From Blastobasis lacticolella (Eukaryota; Arthropoda; Insecta; Lepidoptera; Blastobasidae), in assembly GCA_905147135.1 (NCBI GenBank), contig LR990054.1, positions 17,707,001 to 17,771,000 on the forward strand: a stretch of DNA of 64,000 nucleotides. Direction: 5' to 3'. The stretch's first letter is position 1; each line of letters begins with the position of its first letter. This document shows positions 37,901 through 47,112 of this stretch, in pieces. The notes under the pieces were generated by a model. That model made no database searches. It was not told the DNA's origin and saw only the letters and a list, made by a program, of their open reading frames with translations. The position numbers and the translations under genes are program-made.

Positions 37901-39809
37901 AAAGGCGTGATACAAAACTGGACCTTATTTTATAAGCAATACATTCCACTTCGATTTGCTCTCACACCTTTTGCTTCCGAATTTAGACGACTGAATTTAG
38001 CCATATGTAATAAGCGCATTATTCTGCCGGGATTCGTCTCTGGGTGTTGTCGACTGTGAATCGCGATAGCTGCATGCATGATAGGTCACATAATCACACA
38101 CACACATTACTGACAATGTGCCTAAAATACGTCGACCAGAAATATATATTTTTGCCGTGACTTTGTCTGCGTATTAAATAATAATATAGCTAAATAAATA
38201 AATATTTCATAAATCTACATTCTTAATGGATACATTGGGTGAATCTCACCCTGTAGACAAAGACATTTTGTCTCTGTTAGGAAAGATCGCTTCTCCATAG
38301 CAATAATCTTACGTTAAATCTTACGCGTAATCTATACCTTACCGAACACCCGTACAAAATATCACACAGACCAATGATAATGTAAATATGGACATACAGA
38401 AACAATAACTATCATATATCCCAATCGTATCTATACACATTCATGTATTGGGTAATTAACGCGAGTATTAAGATAAACAAAGATAAAAAGATCTCCGAAA
38501 GGTGTTTACTTTGGTGTTAATTGGGATATTTTTGTGATGAAAGTCATCAGCTTCATTGATAAGTTAATTTGATTAGGTTAACTGCTAAATTGGCATTTAC
38601 GTAAATGGATGAAAAATGTATGAAGAGGATGTGTGAGAGAATCGTAGCTCGTTGAACTACAAATTATTTTATTTTATTTATAACACATGAAGTCAACAGC
38701 TTAGCTACAAAAATGTTAAACGAAACATCATTACTTTATCATAGGCCAATACATTATCTGCATATCTCTGTAGGATGCAGGCATAAGCGTGTAGTATTGT
38801 TGTAGAGGTCCCGGGTTCGATTCCCGGCCGGGCAGAATTTGAAATGATGAATTTTAATTTCTGTTACGGGTCTGGGTGTTCTATGTATAATAAGTATGTA
38901 TTTAAAAAGTATTTAAGTAGTATATATCAGATACCTAGCACCCATAGCACAAGCTTTGCTTAGTTTGGGGCTAGATGGCGCTGTGTGAATTTGTCCACGT
39001 ATATTTATTTAATTATATTTATTATTGTTATCATCTTGGCGGCTCTTGCGCGTGAGGGCCAGGGTCCGCCTTGACCATGATCCAGGATTTGGCAGCTCAG
39101 ATAATTATAGTGGAGTCATCTGAATGTGCAGGTTTCATCACGATGTTTTTTTTCCCTTACCGTAAGAGTAATTCAAGTAATGTGCATCTCAGAAAAGAGT
39201 CATTGGTACGTCACAGCACCGACATAGGAATAAGTATTTTTGTATTTGCTCTGGTGTTTTTATATGATAAACATATTTTGATTGTTTACGATATGAGCAT
39301 AAAAACAATTTAATTCATGTTTATAAATGATAACAGACTTGGTATTAATCACTGTGCTGATCTATATTTGCTATTTTCTATGTTCCTATTTTATATTAAA
39401 ATCAATAAACCGCAGGCAACTGAACCATGAACCAATCTAGTCACGTTCAACTATTAACAGGGTCACGGAGGTCAGATGCCAGTTGCTGTACTGTAGTTAC
39501 CCGATTTGCCAGACACCGGATCATGGTCAAGGCGGACACCGGGCCCTCGTGACAACCGAGACATGATCATTTTTTATTAATAAACCGCAAGATCTGATTG
39601 TTGATGATCTTGACTTTCGGAACACCTGGAAATCGTTTCTTTTCTTCTATATCTTATCGCATATGTACTACCTTTCATCCTTCTCGCTCAGCTACTGTGT
39701 GAAAAGGATACATTCTGAGGTTGCCCCCTTTGTCCCCGACGGCCAGTAGCTTCTGTATGGGGTCCCATGCCAGCGCCGTAGGTGAGAACGGGAACCCATG
39801 CCGGAATGT
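19808..39809 (-). CDS. tomosyn: Tomosyn (syntaxin-binding protein 5 / Lgl family), three N-terminal exons of a longer gene
   Basis: Coding order is exon 39712-39809, then 29309-29491, then 19808-19942, giving about 138 continuous residues. Split codons agree at both joints (AT+T = Ile, AG+G = Arg). The protein reads TFRHGFPFSPTALAWDP..., then GPGVDAHARHDAG...FLVNEGALVTATADDQIHLW, then LQSKWVHVGTERGNVHVVN...GYVINWNKAIEL. This is the conserved start of the first WD40 propeller of tomosyn, very close in pattern to insect and vertebrate family members. Known role: a cytosolic and presynaptic protein that binds syntaxin/SNAP-25 through a C-terminal R-SNARE and restrains vesicle fusion. The first exon (the usual short Met-start segment plus the EIQET-like stretch) and the later exons, whose next expected motif is a KTHPGPVVHLSD-like stretch, were not found. 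The last exon here ends with two bases of a Leu codon, so the gene continues leftwards out of the window. Confidence 0.93.
21215..21345 (+). repeat. Dispersed repeat D, decayed copy
   Basis: CTGCGATCGCCAAGCCAAGG, GATTATGGCAAAACCCTCC and TATGGGCTAT follow the order of the intact copies but with many changes. Confidence 0.55.
27095..27300. other. GC-rich stretch inside tomosyn intron
   Basis: Contains GGCCGGCCGGCTGG (27207-27222 area) and overlapping open frames on both strands, none with family resemblance. Probably the 3' part of an unnamed repeat. Confidence 0.3.
27944..28269 (+). mobile_element. Helitron-like element, second subfamily
   Basis: Starts TCTTTACTATTATAAAACTG after A and ends CACGCAGACAAAGTCGCGGG-CAAAAGCCAG before T. 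This matches the well-known lepidopteran form whose end is usually CAGCTAGT; here the terminal CTAG has decayed to CCAG. Confidence 0.75.
28727..28838. repeat. Inverted repeat, 23-bp arms
   Basis: Arms 28727-28749 and 28816-28838 match with one mismatch; the arms contain CTCGCATCCAC and GAGCGCTCGC. The 66-bp spacer is unique. Could be a short MITE; no target duplication was identified. Confidence 0.8.
29309..29491 (-). CDS. tomosyn: Tomosyn exon encoding LGGPGVDAHARHDAGEAVLH...SLKFQRER
   Basis: 183 nt with acceptor CGCACCCAG and donor GGTGAGT. One base completes Ile from the upstream exon, followed by 60 codons and two bases of Arg. GPGVD, FLVNEGALV and the WD-type DDQIHLW identify the family. 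It is GC-rich (human-readable codons mostly ending in G or C) in AT-rich intron surroundings. Confidence 0.95.
29640..29820 (+). repeat. Dispersed repeat C, decayed copy
   Basis: TCTATGGACATTAGCACTAC and CTCTACTGCCAAAGCCACAGG follow the family C order with many changes. Confidence 0.5.
29880..30072 (+). mobile_element. Helitron-like element, second subfamily
   Basis: Contains AAACTACTGAATGTATCTTGATG and ends ATCGCGGGCAAAAGCTAC. The same subfamily as 27944-28269, with a changed terminal base. The inverted right-end fragment at 63908-64000 shares the CCGCGGGAAC text. Confidence 0.65.
30385..30545 (+). repeat. Dispersed repeat C copy
   Basis: GGCAGACAAAAAGGCAAGCG, CATCTGATGGT and ATGGACATCAGCAACACCAGG. 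Right part truncated. Confidence 0.7.
30546..31229. other. Sequence without supported gene; LINE 3' scrap near 30865-30905
   Basis: AACAGGCCTTTGCCCTGCAGTGGGACA (30868-30894) is a common lepidopteran LINE 3'-tail motif, followed by AAAATAAAATAAAA. The rest is AT-rich. Confidence 0.45.
31230..31440. other. GC-enriched unique island in tomosyn intron
   Basis: Contains ATGGCGGC, CCACGCCCCCACC, TTTGGCGCG and AAGATGGCGACTGGCGACAC. Not repeated elsewhere in the window and has no coding frame; a candidate conserved noncoding or enhancer element. Confidence 0.35.
31936..31969. repeat. Perfect 34-bp hairpin, 16-bp arms
   Basis: GATGTAGGTACAAAGA and its exact reverse complement are separated by two bases. 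Not part of any element recognised here. Confidence 0.9.
31970..34003. other. Tomosyn intron sequence, mostly unique
   Basis: Includes a family C scrap (32876-32930), a GC-enriched block at 33090-33290 open for 51 codons on the plus strand without family match, and an 18-bp perfect palindrome centred on CTCGAG (33756-33773). Confidence 0.4.
34004..34235 (+). mobile_element. SINE family A copy, head shortened
   Basis: Head reads GACTGACCGGTCTGCCACGC and TTTCGATTCCCGGCCGGGC, then the shared body to GATGGCGCTGTGTGAATTTG. Several bases are missing between the A and B boxes. Confidence 0.8.
34915..35170 (-). mobile_element. Probable inverted retroelement 3' tail
   Basis: Begins with TTAAATTAAATTAAATTAAA, then ATCATTTATTTCAGGTACAGG and runs of AATTAAAATGTCA-like repeats. 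The TTTATTTCAGG layout is typical of reversed lepidopteran LINE ends. Family not assigned. Confidence 0.45.
35400..35905. other. Unique GC-enriched intron island
   Basis: Includes a CACA-rich tract (35583-35605) and low-repeat text from 35620 to 35830 (TTTGCCCC, GCCAGCGGCGAGCGC, CAGGCCAAACGACCG). No coding frame is convincing; candidate conserved noncoding sequence. Confidence 0.35.
35906..36165 (+). mobile_element. SINE family A, best-preserved copy
   Basis: Head GACGACCTGAGTGGTTCAAT (A-box-like) with B box GGTTCGATTCC at 35961-35971, then the full body to GATGGCGCTGTGTGAATTTA and a TTTATTATTTATTT tail. It is followed by a fragment of a family B tRNA head at 36170-36215, inverted. Confidence 0.88.
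36585..36700 (+). mobile_element. SINE family B body fragment
   Basis: GACTCTTTTCTGAGTTACGT and GATGCTCTTACGGTGAGGGA match the reversed text of the copy at 41815-41895. Confidence 0.6.
36790..36905 (-). repeat. Dispersed repeat C variant, inverted
   Basis: GTAGATGTCACGGGCGACAG, CTTACCATCAGGTGGG and GGTGTGATTGTACTAGCCAGT are the reverse of the 18522-18720 text. Confidence 0.55.
37168..37315. mobile_element. hAT-like MITE, copy 2
   Basis: Ends CAGCACGGCTAGCA and TGCTAGCCGTGCTG are exact inverted repeats of 14 bp. The interior (TACTAAGATGAGAGAAATAG, TCGCGTC, CCCTTATCGCGCGCG) parallels copy 1 at 16369-16512. No flanking duplication is visible. Confidence 0.75.
37759..38026. mobile_element. Long fold-back element, about 125-bp arms
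   Basis: Left arm (CAGATTATGCGCTTGTTACAT ... GAGAGCAAATC ... GGAATGTATTGC) and right arm are reverse complements with scattered mismatches and meet near 37892. The right half ends TAAGCGCATTATTCTG. Open frames over it on the plus strand are a by-product. Confidence 0.85.
38803..39027 (+). mobile_element. SINE family A, 5'-truncated copy
   Basis: Starts within the head at GAGGTCCCGGGTTCGATTCC, then body to GATGGCGCTGTGTGAATTTG and a TATTTATTTAATTATATTTA tail. Confidence 0.82.
39028..39215 (-). mobile_element. SINE family B, 5'-truncated copy
   Basis: Follows the family A copy directly. TCATCTTGGCGGCTCTTGCG ... CCATGATCCAGGATTTGGCAG ... TCAGAAAAGAGTCATTGGTAC; the tRNA head is missing. Confidence 0.7.
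39425..39570 (+). mobile_element. SINE family B fragment
   Basis: AACCATGAACCAATCTAGTC, GTCACGGAGGTCAGATGCCAG, CCGGATCATGGTCAAGGCGGA and CGAGACATGATC follow the reverse of the 4470 copy. It lies about 140 bp from a tomosyn exon. Confidence 0.7.
39712..39809 (-). CDS. tomosyn: Tomosyn exon encoding TFRHGFPFSPTALAWDP...GGNLR
   Basis: 98 nt, preceded on the minus strand by acceptor CCCACAG and starting in phase 0 at Thr. It ends after two bases (AT) of an Ile codon at donor GTATCC, a weaker than average donor. The segment is the first blade of the WD40 propeller, including the family-conserved DPIQKLLAVG. Confidence 0.92.
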
Positions 39810-39871
39810 CTGTGGGCAAAAGAGATGCATGATGTTAATAATTAATAATGAATATGAAATTAAATAAGTTT

Positions 39872-40085
39872 TTTTTTATTTCATACGGTAGGCAAACAGG
39901 CAACCGGACCACCTGATGGAAAGTGGTCACCACTGCCTATTGACATTAGCAACACCAAGACTATCGCCAATGCGTTGCCCACCTCTATAACACGTTGCTC
40001 TGGCAGCAAAAGGCAAATGCCACGGTTCCCTAAATCCCCACCCCATGGAGCACTGGAAACCTTACTCACCGGCAGAAACACAATA
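39872..40085 (+). repeat. Dispersed repeat C, full uninterrupted copy
   Basis: From TTTATTTCATACGGTAGGC to CTTACTCACCGGCAGAAACAC; serves as the reference for the split copy at 3890. It lies just 63 bp 5' of a tomosyn exon acceptor. Confidence 0.82.
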
Positions 40086-40717
40086 CAATAAAAATAAAAA
40101 AAAAGTTTAAGAATAAAGTTTTCAAATGAAAAAAAATTGTTCATAACAAACTTTTATCGCGCGGTATAGTACTCAACAACACCATCCAATGGCCCTAAAC
40201 ATGATGGGGATATCTTATTGCGTGCATTAGTTTCTATGACCACCTTCCGAGTCCATCATCAGACCAGCTACATGATAACATACTACATTTCACCCATAAA
40301 TATACAAAATTTCAGCTCATTTGAACGCCGGGAAGTGGGCCAAATTAGGCTTGCAAGATTCCAGGACACACAAGTAAAGTGTTGGACATATTGATATTTA
40401 TTTCATTATAAAGACATATAGTAAGTTTTACATTAAACTAATTTAACCAAATTGTCAACCTTATTAAGTACCAAGTGAAGTTCAATAAAAGCTTGGAAAA
40501 TGAAGTCAAACCTATTCATTGGACTACAACTACAGGTAGTAAAATCTACACTAGTAAAATTCTGAATAATCGTTATTCTATTGAGTTTTGAAATAAACTG
40601 AAACGTAATTTTACCACATTGCACAATTTCATCACAATCCTTTCATTAATTTGTGACATGAAAGAGCAATAAATATCATTACATGTAATCGTAATCCATT
40701 AAATCGTAAATCGTTAG
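40086..40717. other. Sequence with nothing recognised
   Basis: AT-rich; open frames on the minus strand at 40433-40844 have no family signal. Confidence 0.4.
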
Positions 40718-40975
40718 CCGTGTGGTGTCCGGCAGAGTAGAATAGCACCAACCCCTTACACTCGTAGGTGTCGTACCAGGCGACTAATGTTTTCGAGGCA
40801 AAAGATCTAAGCGCCTCCGTAGACTGGAAAATAGGCAGCAGCATTTTCCATTGTTATATTATAACACTGCGATCTCCAACCCGCCTGCCAAGCGTGGAGA
40901 TTATGGCAATAACGTCCCTTTTTGTGGGAGAGGCCCTAAGTCCTGCAGTGGACTGTTATGGGCTGTGATAATTAT
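40718..40975 (+). repeat. Dispersed repeat D, copy 3
   Basis: GTGTGGTGTCCGGCAGAGTA to GACTGTTATGGGCTGTGATAA, colinear with the copies at 9836 and 11205. Confidence 0.82.
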
Positions 40976-41289
40976 AACATCGTAATCTAGTTATCCCGTA
41001 GGTACTATAATAGAATTGGGATACTTATTATAATTACATTACTAGTGCGTTTAAGTTAGATAAGGTCGCTGTTATTGCAGATACTATGCGCCTATCAACG
41101 ACACAATCCACAAACATTGCATCAGGTGCACGCATCGAAAGTTGTTGTTTTTATATTAAATTAATAAAGATTAATTATAACGAGCTTATTTATTGTCGCA
41201 CAATCTGTTTGTTTGAAACTGTCGTCAGGTACCTTCTAAACGGTCATCGGTATCGATATAATAATGGTTTTATTTACGTGTTTTTACTG

Positions 41290-41370
41290 ATAGGAGCGGC
41301 GGTGGCCGTGTGGATAAGGTATCCGATTCGTAAACGAGAGGTAGCGGGTTCGCACTCGCGATGACAATGA
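41290..41370 (+). mobile_element. SINE tRNA-like head (family B type)
   Basis: GGCGGTGGCCGTGTGGATAAGG with TCCGATTCG and GCGGGTTCGCACT resembles a tRNA-like head. Not a functional tRNA: no acceptor stem pairing was found. Confidence 0.55.
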
Positions 41371-41631
41371 TTACATTTGTGTTTAGTTACTTTCTTCGAC
41401 AGGATCGCTTTACGCCATACAATATTTGCAAACCGGAATTTGAACAGTTGCAAATCGGAATTATCTGGCGTAAGTCGATCGTGTTGAAGTAAATACTTAA
41501 ATATAGATGTAATCATAGCCTTATTGGCTATCAGACCGCGGAAACCTTATCATAATCGATTCGGTGTTTATGAAGTTATAGACTGATTTGTAACGCCAGA
41601 AATGTATAAGCTTATTTGGAAACCAAAACCA

Positions 41632-41978
41632 TCATCATCATCTTGGCATTAATGTCCCGGTTGTGCTCTCGCGCACGAAGACCCAGGGTCCACATTGACC
41701 ATGACCCAGGATTTGGCAGATCATCGGAGTGACTGCCATCTGACCTTCGTGACCCTTCTACCAGGAAGCCCGACCAGATCATGGTTACACATTTCACATT
41801 CACTCGCCTGAATGCGGGTTTCATACGATGTTTTTCCTCACAGTAAGAGCACCGGTTGTTGTACAACTAATGAACGTAACTCAGAAAAGAGTCATTGGTA
41901 CATGGCCACAGCGGGATTCGAAACCGGTACCTCTCACTTACGAGACGGATACTCTAACCGCTCGGCCACCGAGGCTCT
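41632..41978 (-). mobile_element. SINE family B, most complete copy
   Basis: The minus-strand head at 41975-41911 reads GCCTCGGTGGCCGAGCGGTT then a B-box-like GGTTTCGAATCCC; body extends leftwards to TCATCATCATCTTGGCATTA. Not a functional tRNA gene, because it continues as SINE body without a mature 3' end. Confidence 0.82.
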
Positions 41979-42200
41979 AAATATATGGAAACCAAAATAT
42001 ATAGGTGAATCGATTTGCTTGCTCGGGAAAGTATTAGTTTCTTCTAAGCATAACTTGAAAACTATAAGTCGTAACTACATACATCCAAAGACAATACAGT
42101 AGTAACTTTAATGGAGAATAAATGCCTCATACATACTTTTATTGTAACTGTAAAAGTTTACTTCAAAAAATTCAAAAGCTGATGATGGGGATACAAAAGG

Positions 42201-42268
42201 GGAGAGAGAGAGAGAGAGACAGAGAGAGAGAGAGACAGAGAGAGAGAGAGACAGAGAGAGAGAGAGAC
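42201..42268. repeat. GA/GACA microsatellite, 68 bp
   Basis: Runs of GAGAGA broken by GACAGA about every 16-18 bases. It creates Glu/Arg and Ser/Leu repeat open frames on both strands, which are artefacts. Confidence 0.95.
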
Positions 42269-42594
42269 ATTTCATTATGTAAGTACAAGCTACATATATG
42301 CCAAGTATCACGCTTTCAAAATTCAAAATTCTTTATTGAGTAGGACATTACTTATCTCTTTCAATCGTCAAAGAGAAGGTCAAAGAGGAGGGGGTAGGAA
42401 AGTAGGAAGGAAACACCCAGTGACATGTTGGCCACCCCAGGACCGGAGCGCATCCACCCCACGCCGACAACGGCCGGAATTCTGCCGGACGGGACCATAC
42501 CTCCATACTAGATCTGGCTTACGAGCCGTAATTGCTAAATCTAGTTTTAGAACAGAAAATATATTGTACATTTTCTTTTATGTCATATTTAGCC

Positions 42595-42778
42595 AAATAG
42601 GCAAGCGGGCCACCTGCTAGAAAGTGGTCACCACTGCCTATAGACATAAGCAACACCAAGAGTATCGCCAATGCGTTGCCCACCTCCGTAACATGATGCT
42701 CTGGCAGCAAAAAGGCAAATACCTCTCCACTGCCAAAGCTACGGTTTAACAAATCCCCACTTCATGGAGCACTGTAAA
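42595..42778 (+). repeat. Dispersed repeat C copy
   Basis: From AAATAGGCAAGCGGGCCACC to CCCCACTTCATGGAGCACTG, uninterrupted. Confidence 0.8.
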
Positions 42779-42884
42779 TACAAATCTTTTATCACTTTCA
42801 CTGTGCAGTACAGTAGGGGATTTGTTTGTTTGGAGGTGTTAATCGCCTAGTAACTTGTTTGATTTTCTAATATTGAATTGTTGA

Positions 42885-42955
42885 TGTTATGGGCGACAGT
42901 TACCAATTACCATCAGGTTGGCTGCCTGCTCGTCTGTCACTGAATAGCATAAAAA
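42885..42955 (-). repeat. Dispersed repeat C variant fragment
   Basis: GTTATGGGCGACAGTTACCA, TACCATCAGGTTGGCTGCC and TCGTCTGTCACTG are the reverse of the 18522-18620 text. Confidence 0.6.
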
Positions 42956-43129
42956 ATATCAAACTGAACTTTATGCGTTTTTTCTGACCACTTTTCCGAC
43001 TAGAAAGACTTATTTTGTCAACATCTCACGTACCAAAGGGTTTTTAGTAGAGTTACACCCGTCACTAAACTCGAATTAAGCATTACCTACCTAGGAAACT
43101 CATCTTGATGGAATGGCCTCAGCCAATTG

Positions 43130-43265
43130 GTCTAGACATAGACATAGACATAGACGTAACTTTATTTGGTCCAATAACACATTCAAATACTTAAAACTAA
43201 CATAATAAATACATATTAGGAAAGCAGGGCGATGCGTCCTCGGACCAAATTGGACCAGCCTCAGC
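43130..43265 (-). mobile_element. Inverted retroelement 3' tail with ACATAG repeats
   Basis: GACATAGACATAGACATAG then GTAACTTTATTTGGTCC, an arrangement of a reversed LINE or SINE end. Family not assigned. Confidence 0.45.
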
Positions 43266-44562
43266 TTAATGCTATGAATGTGTCTATTTTACCAAATCTC
43301 TACATGTAGGCAAGATTTATTTATGGTTTCGCGTTGTAATGTTGGTAAACTGTAGAGCACCACAAACTCTCAAACAGATCAAGAATCAAATGGATATGAC
43401 AAGCGCTTATATCCGAAAGGGACAGACTCAAAGTACCAGTGTTGCAACCTCTACCTAAATTTAGCCCCAAAATGTTTGAAAAATCCCCTATCATGTAATA
43501 GGCTAGATATCAGACAGTACGTATCAGACGTACATCATGCGATAGATCATAAATTTACTAGAGTGCGTATCATAACGAATAAATCAATGATAAAATGAAC
43601 TCTTTGCTCCCTAAGGTCTTTGCAATTTTACTAGACTATCAAATTGACTTTATTATCCTCGCTTACTATACTTTGGGTTTTAATTAAAACAAAGACACGA
43701 GTACAAAGCGTTTAGTCACGTACGATGAGTGTTCAAAACCGAGAGCAAAAGATATCATTCATTTTGGACCAAAAACTCGAAAGTGCCAAGCAGAAAGAAC
43801 TATTGTAGGTAAATTTCAGATAGAGTATACAATTCCTAACATTTTATACTATGGCGTCAAATCTGTAGGTACGTTAACCAACACCTCGATGTATCACTGG
43901 GCATACAGCACTAGATAAATTTAGGGTCCATATAAAAAATTAATACCCCACAACAAAGATAATTTATCAGTACCACAGCTGGTATCCCTAAAACGCTTGT
44001 AACTCGGACAAATAAAAAGGGTCATAAAATGCCGGACTGAAGCTTGACTTAACTTATTCCCAATTTGGTCGAATACCAACAAAAAATCTCATATTCCGAC
44101 AAGGACAAGGTCCCTTTCATTCTTAGCAGTTTTTGTATCTTGTGATCCTGTTCATGCATGGTATTATTATTTGCTTGTCATCTCTATGTATTCTCCCTCT
44201 ACGCCACAAACTTAGCTGAACCGGTGACGGCGTCGTTGTTGTTAACAACAAAGTGACATTTCAAAATGGTTCCAGTTGCCACCAGGTCATATAAGTTTGC
44301 TGTGGGAAACGGAACGCAACTGTCATTTTAGACGATGCCTAGTGACTAAGCACCGCCCAATCCATTTCCTAACTTTACGCATTACCTAACAGCGATAGTT
44401 ACTTCCTAGTGGTTGTTGAAACGTATTTTCGTCTTAAGCGAATCTAAGTATTGGGGCATTGGATTTTGGCGATTCCTATGTTTGGGGAAAATGGGCATTA
44501 GCCCCCATTAATAAGGAAATAAGTAGCTAAGCTATCTGGATTATTAAATAAATAAATAAATA
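43266..44562. other. Intergenic or intron sequence, no gene
   Basis: Mostly unique. A motif GCCACAAACTTAGCTGAACCGG (44202-44223) recurs in weaker form at 35383-35404, so a short repeat is present. Confidence 0.45.
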
Positions 44563-44700
44563 AACGTGGACAAATTCACACAGCGCCATCTAGCCCCAAA
44601 GTAAGCAAATCAGAATCAGAATTTTTATTTGCAAGAACATAGTTATACAATTAGATAGTTTTTACATTCACGTACCATATGTTCAGCCAACAATGGCATG
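44563..44700 (-). mobile_element. SINE family A tail followed by another retroelement end
   Basis: CGTGGACAAATTCACACAGC and GCCATCTAGCCCCAAAGTAAG are the reversed end of family A, cut at 44608. Next comes AATCAGAATCAGAATTTTTA, typical of a reversed LINE end. Confidence 0.65.
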
Positions 44701-45813
44701 CAAATATATACACAGTTTCTTTTTTAAGTCGGTACTAAAGCTTCACTGATTTAACATTTCTTTTATAGAGTAAAAGCATTTGTCTAGAAGCCACCCTGTT
44801 AAGGTACTTTTAAATTGATTTGCTTTTAAATTAATTTTTCAAAGGTTGTGTTATGGATTATTGAAGCCTAGTCCATATGGAACAACCTACATAACGTTAC
44901 GCACGCTTTTTCCCGCAGGGGTAGGCAGGCAGAGACCACATCGTAATCCTTCAGATTAATCAACAGGTACATGGGGTATATGATAGTTAATCTACTCATT
45001 CAATCACATTCCTGTAACCATGAAAAGGTTGTACAGCCACTGCGACGCTACACATGACTGTTTAAATCCTTTTTCGATGCGAAACAATTCAGAGTACACC
45101 CCGTTGATCCCAACACAAGCACTGAAATTATCATAAAGAGATTTCAGCGCTAGTATCAGCCCGCTGCCCATTACATGCACAGCCTAGCCTAGGTTTATGG
45201 AAACCAGTTTAAAAAGCTATACATACGTAATTCAAAAAGCGAATGACAAAAATAAATGGCGATTACTCCGCTATCAAGAGCGAAGTTAATATATTTAAAT
45301 GAATAATTTATTGTACCTATGGTTTCATACAAATTTAGCATAACTTTTGAACATTGAGGTCTATATTTGCTACAAATGCACCTCGATGTTTTTGAATATG
45401 TATTCTGAGCCATTCCGGTTCGTTTGACAGCGTAACGTCGCCAGTCGAGTTTGGCGGGACGACCCGATTTTTAGAGGCTTAGTTTCGCTTCTCGGGGAAA
45501 AGTTGAAAAAGCCATTAAAAATCGTCCTTGGACGAAGTAAGTGAAAAATTCTAAACGACACCACAGCACAGTAATGTCACCAGCTTTTTAAACAGTTATA
45601 AAAAAATTACACCAAGCACGGCTTTCACGAGCGAGTTTTCACAAATGATTTTTAAATGGTCAGTTTTATTGTCCCGCTTTCGACGTCTTCCGTCCCGCTC
45701 CTTACTCAAAAGGTTTCAAATCCTGCTTAGCCTAATAAATATTTGGCATTATTAAGTATATGCTTCAGGCAAGTCAAATTACGGTATGTTTGGCCAAGGT
45801 ATGAAACGCTTTA

Positions 45814-45930
45814 CCTGGCAATGTGTACAGTCTGGACGAACAGTACAACCTGGTCCCATTCAATGCCAGATTGAATAGACTGTTTCTAGACAAGCATTCA
45901 ACCCCCGTATTGTCACTTACTATCAGGTGA
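45814..45930 (+). pseudogene. LINE 3' coding fragment
   Basis: Reads SLDEQYNLVPFNARLNRLFL then DKHSTPVLSLTIR and a stop at 45928-45930, the same type of C-terminal tail as 9196-9421 but a different copy. No further domain remains. Confidence 0.65.
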
Positions 45931-46435
45931 GATGTTCACATTATTGCCTAGTTTAATGATAATTGAAATATATCTACGAAATGATAAACATATATTAGTG
46001 GCAAACATGGCAACCATCACACGAAAAGTCGATTTATTCGCTTTGTGATTGGCTCGTGACTCCATTCGTCGAATTCATTCATTCTTCCAGGATAGGCAAA
46101 GGCAATACATCCATACAACCATGACTTCTATCATTTTTGTGGGAACTCCGTTTCGATAGCTTTAAGCACGTTAAACTTTTTTTTTACATTTGGCATCAAG
46201 CAACTTTATATTACTGGATTTAAATTCATCAGAGCGACAACATGATACTGCCAATCTGTATTTTATCATACCTTTAGTTAAGATAGGTTTATGAAACGTT
46301 TATGAATAAGGAATTTTAAAATGTTTTGGAATCCAAATGAGCGTTTTAGCGAATGAACGTTTTAAACATACCATAAGGTGTTTTTATGAATAAGATCGTA
46401 AGTCCATGCATTTAACTTTATAGCACATACCTTAA

Positions 46436-46500
46436 GTAGTTTATCTACACTCATAGTGTAATGTTCCAATTACATATTCGAAAACAGTCGTTTAAGGGTA
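46436..46500. repeat. Short dispersed repeat, inverted relative to 37400-37462
   Basis: AGTAGTTTATCTACACTCATAG ... TGTTCCAATTA ... GAAAACAGTCGTTTAAG is the reverse of the text at 37404-37466. It also resembles the ends of the fold-back at 46961-47112. Confidence 0.65.
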
Positions 46501-46960
46501 CACTTTTTTCACGCCAGACTATAAAATTTTAAAAAATTACTTTTCGATACAGCATTTCCTATACTATTTTCATTACAGCTGTATCGTAAAATAACTTTTT
46601 AATCATTATGCAACACTTTTATTTTTTTATTTTTTGTCGGGCGCCGGAACACGGCGTAATGTAGGCTGTATACTTAGATGTCTTTTACAAATTCAAATTC
46701 AAAATTTAAATTTTCATGTTTATATTCTGTGTAATTATTTTCCCGCTAAACAGAATATTTTTTGTAATTGTTGTAATTTGTGTTTGTGAATGTTTTTTCT
46801 TATTTTAAGCAAATAAATAGATATATGTGAAAGTAGTAAAGTGAATTTCCCACCGCTTGATATCCTCGACAAGCGTAGATACAACAGAACTGACTCGCAG
46901 CTTACTTCCAGCTAAGTTGAGAAAATTATAGGTACGATATTTTAACGTAAAAATATGAGT

Positions 46961-47112
46961 GTAGATAAAGTAGTGTATGCAACTGCATATAATTAGGTAT
47001 TAAAACACTCGTGTCAAACTATTATCATACTCGGCTACGCCTCGTATGATAAACAGACACTCATGTTTTAATACCCCCTTTTATATGACAGTTGCATAAA
47101 CTACTATTATCG
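46961..47112. mobile_element. Fold-back element, about 70-bp arms
   Basis: Left arm GTAGTGTATGCAACTG ... GGTATTAAAACACTCGTGTC ... TTATCATACTCGG pairs with the right arm; the arms meet near 47038. TTTTACG-type flanks at both sides. Probably a MITE of the same group as the repeat at 46436. Confidence 0.8.

Larger units (their letters stand above)
29492..39711 (-). other. Tomosyn intron (10,220 bp)
   Basis: Holds a Helitron-like element, dispersed repeats, three SINE copies of one family, two of another, a hAT-like MITE, a long fold-back at 37759-38026, a 34-bp hairpin and several GC-enriched unique islands. None of the open frames inside it (for example 30016-30384 or 37434-37859) resembles a known protein. 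Confidence 0.8.

Noticed and set aside
37434..38059. Frames of 141 and 74 codons on the plus strand
   Set aside because: They run across the fold-back at 37759-38026 and show no protein family resemblance.
41911..41975. Possible tRNA gene on the minus strand
   Set aside because: It has A- and B-box-like text but continues into SINE body, and the same head recurs in decayed form elsewhere.
42108..42343. Ser/Leu and Arg/Glu repeat frames
   Set aside because: Caused by the GA microsatellite at 42201-42268.
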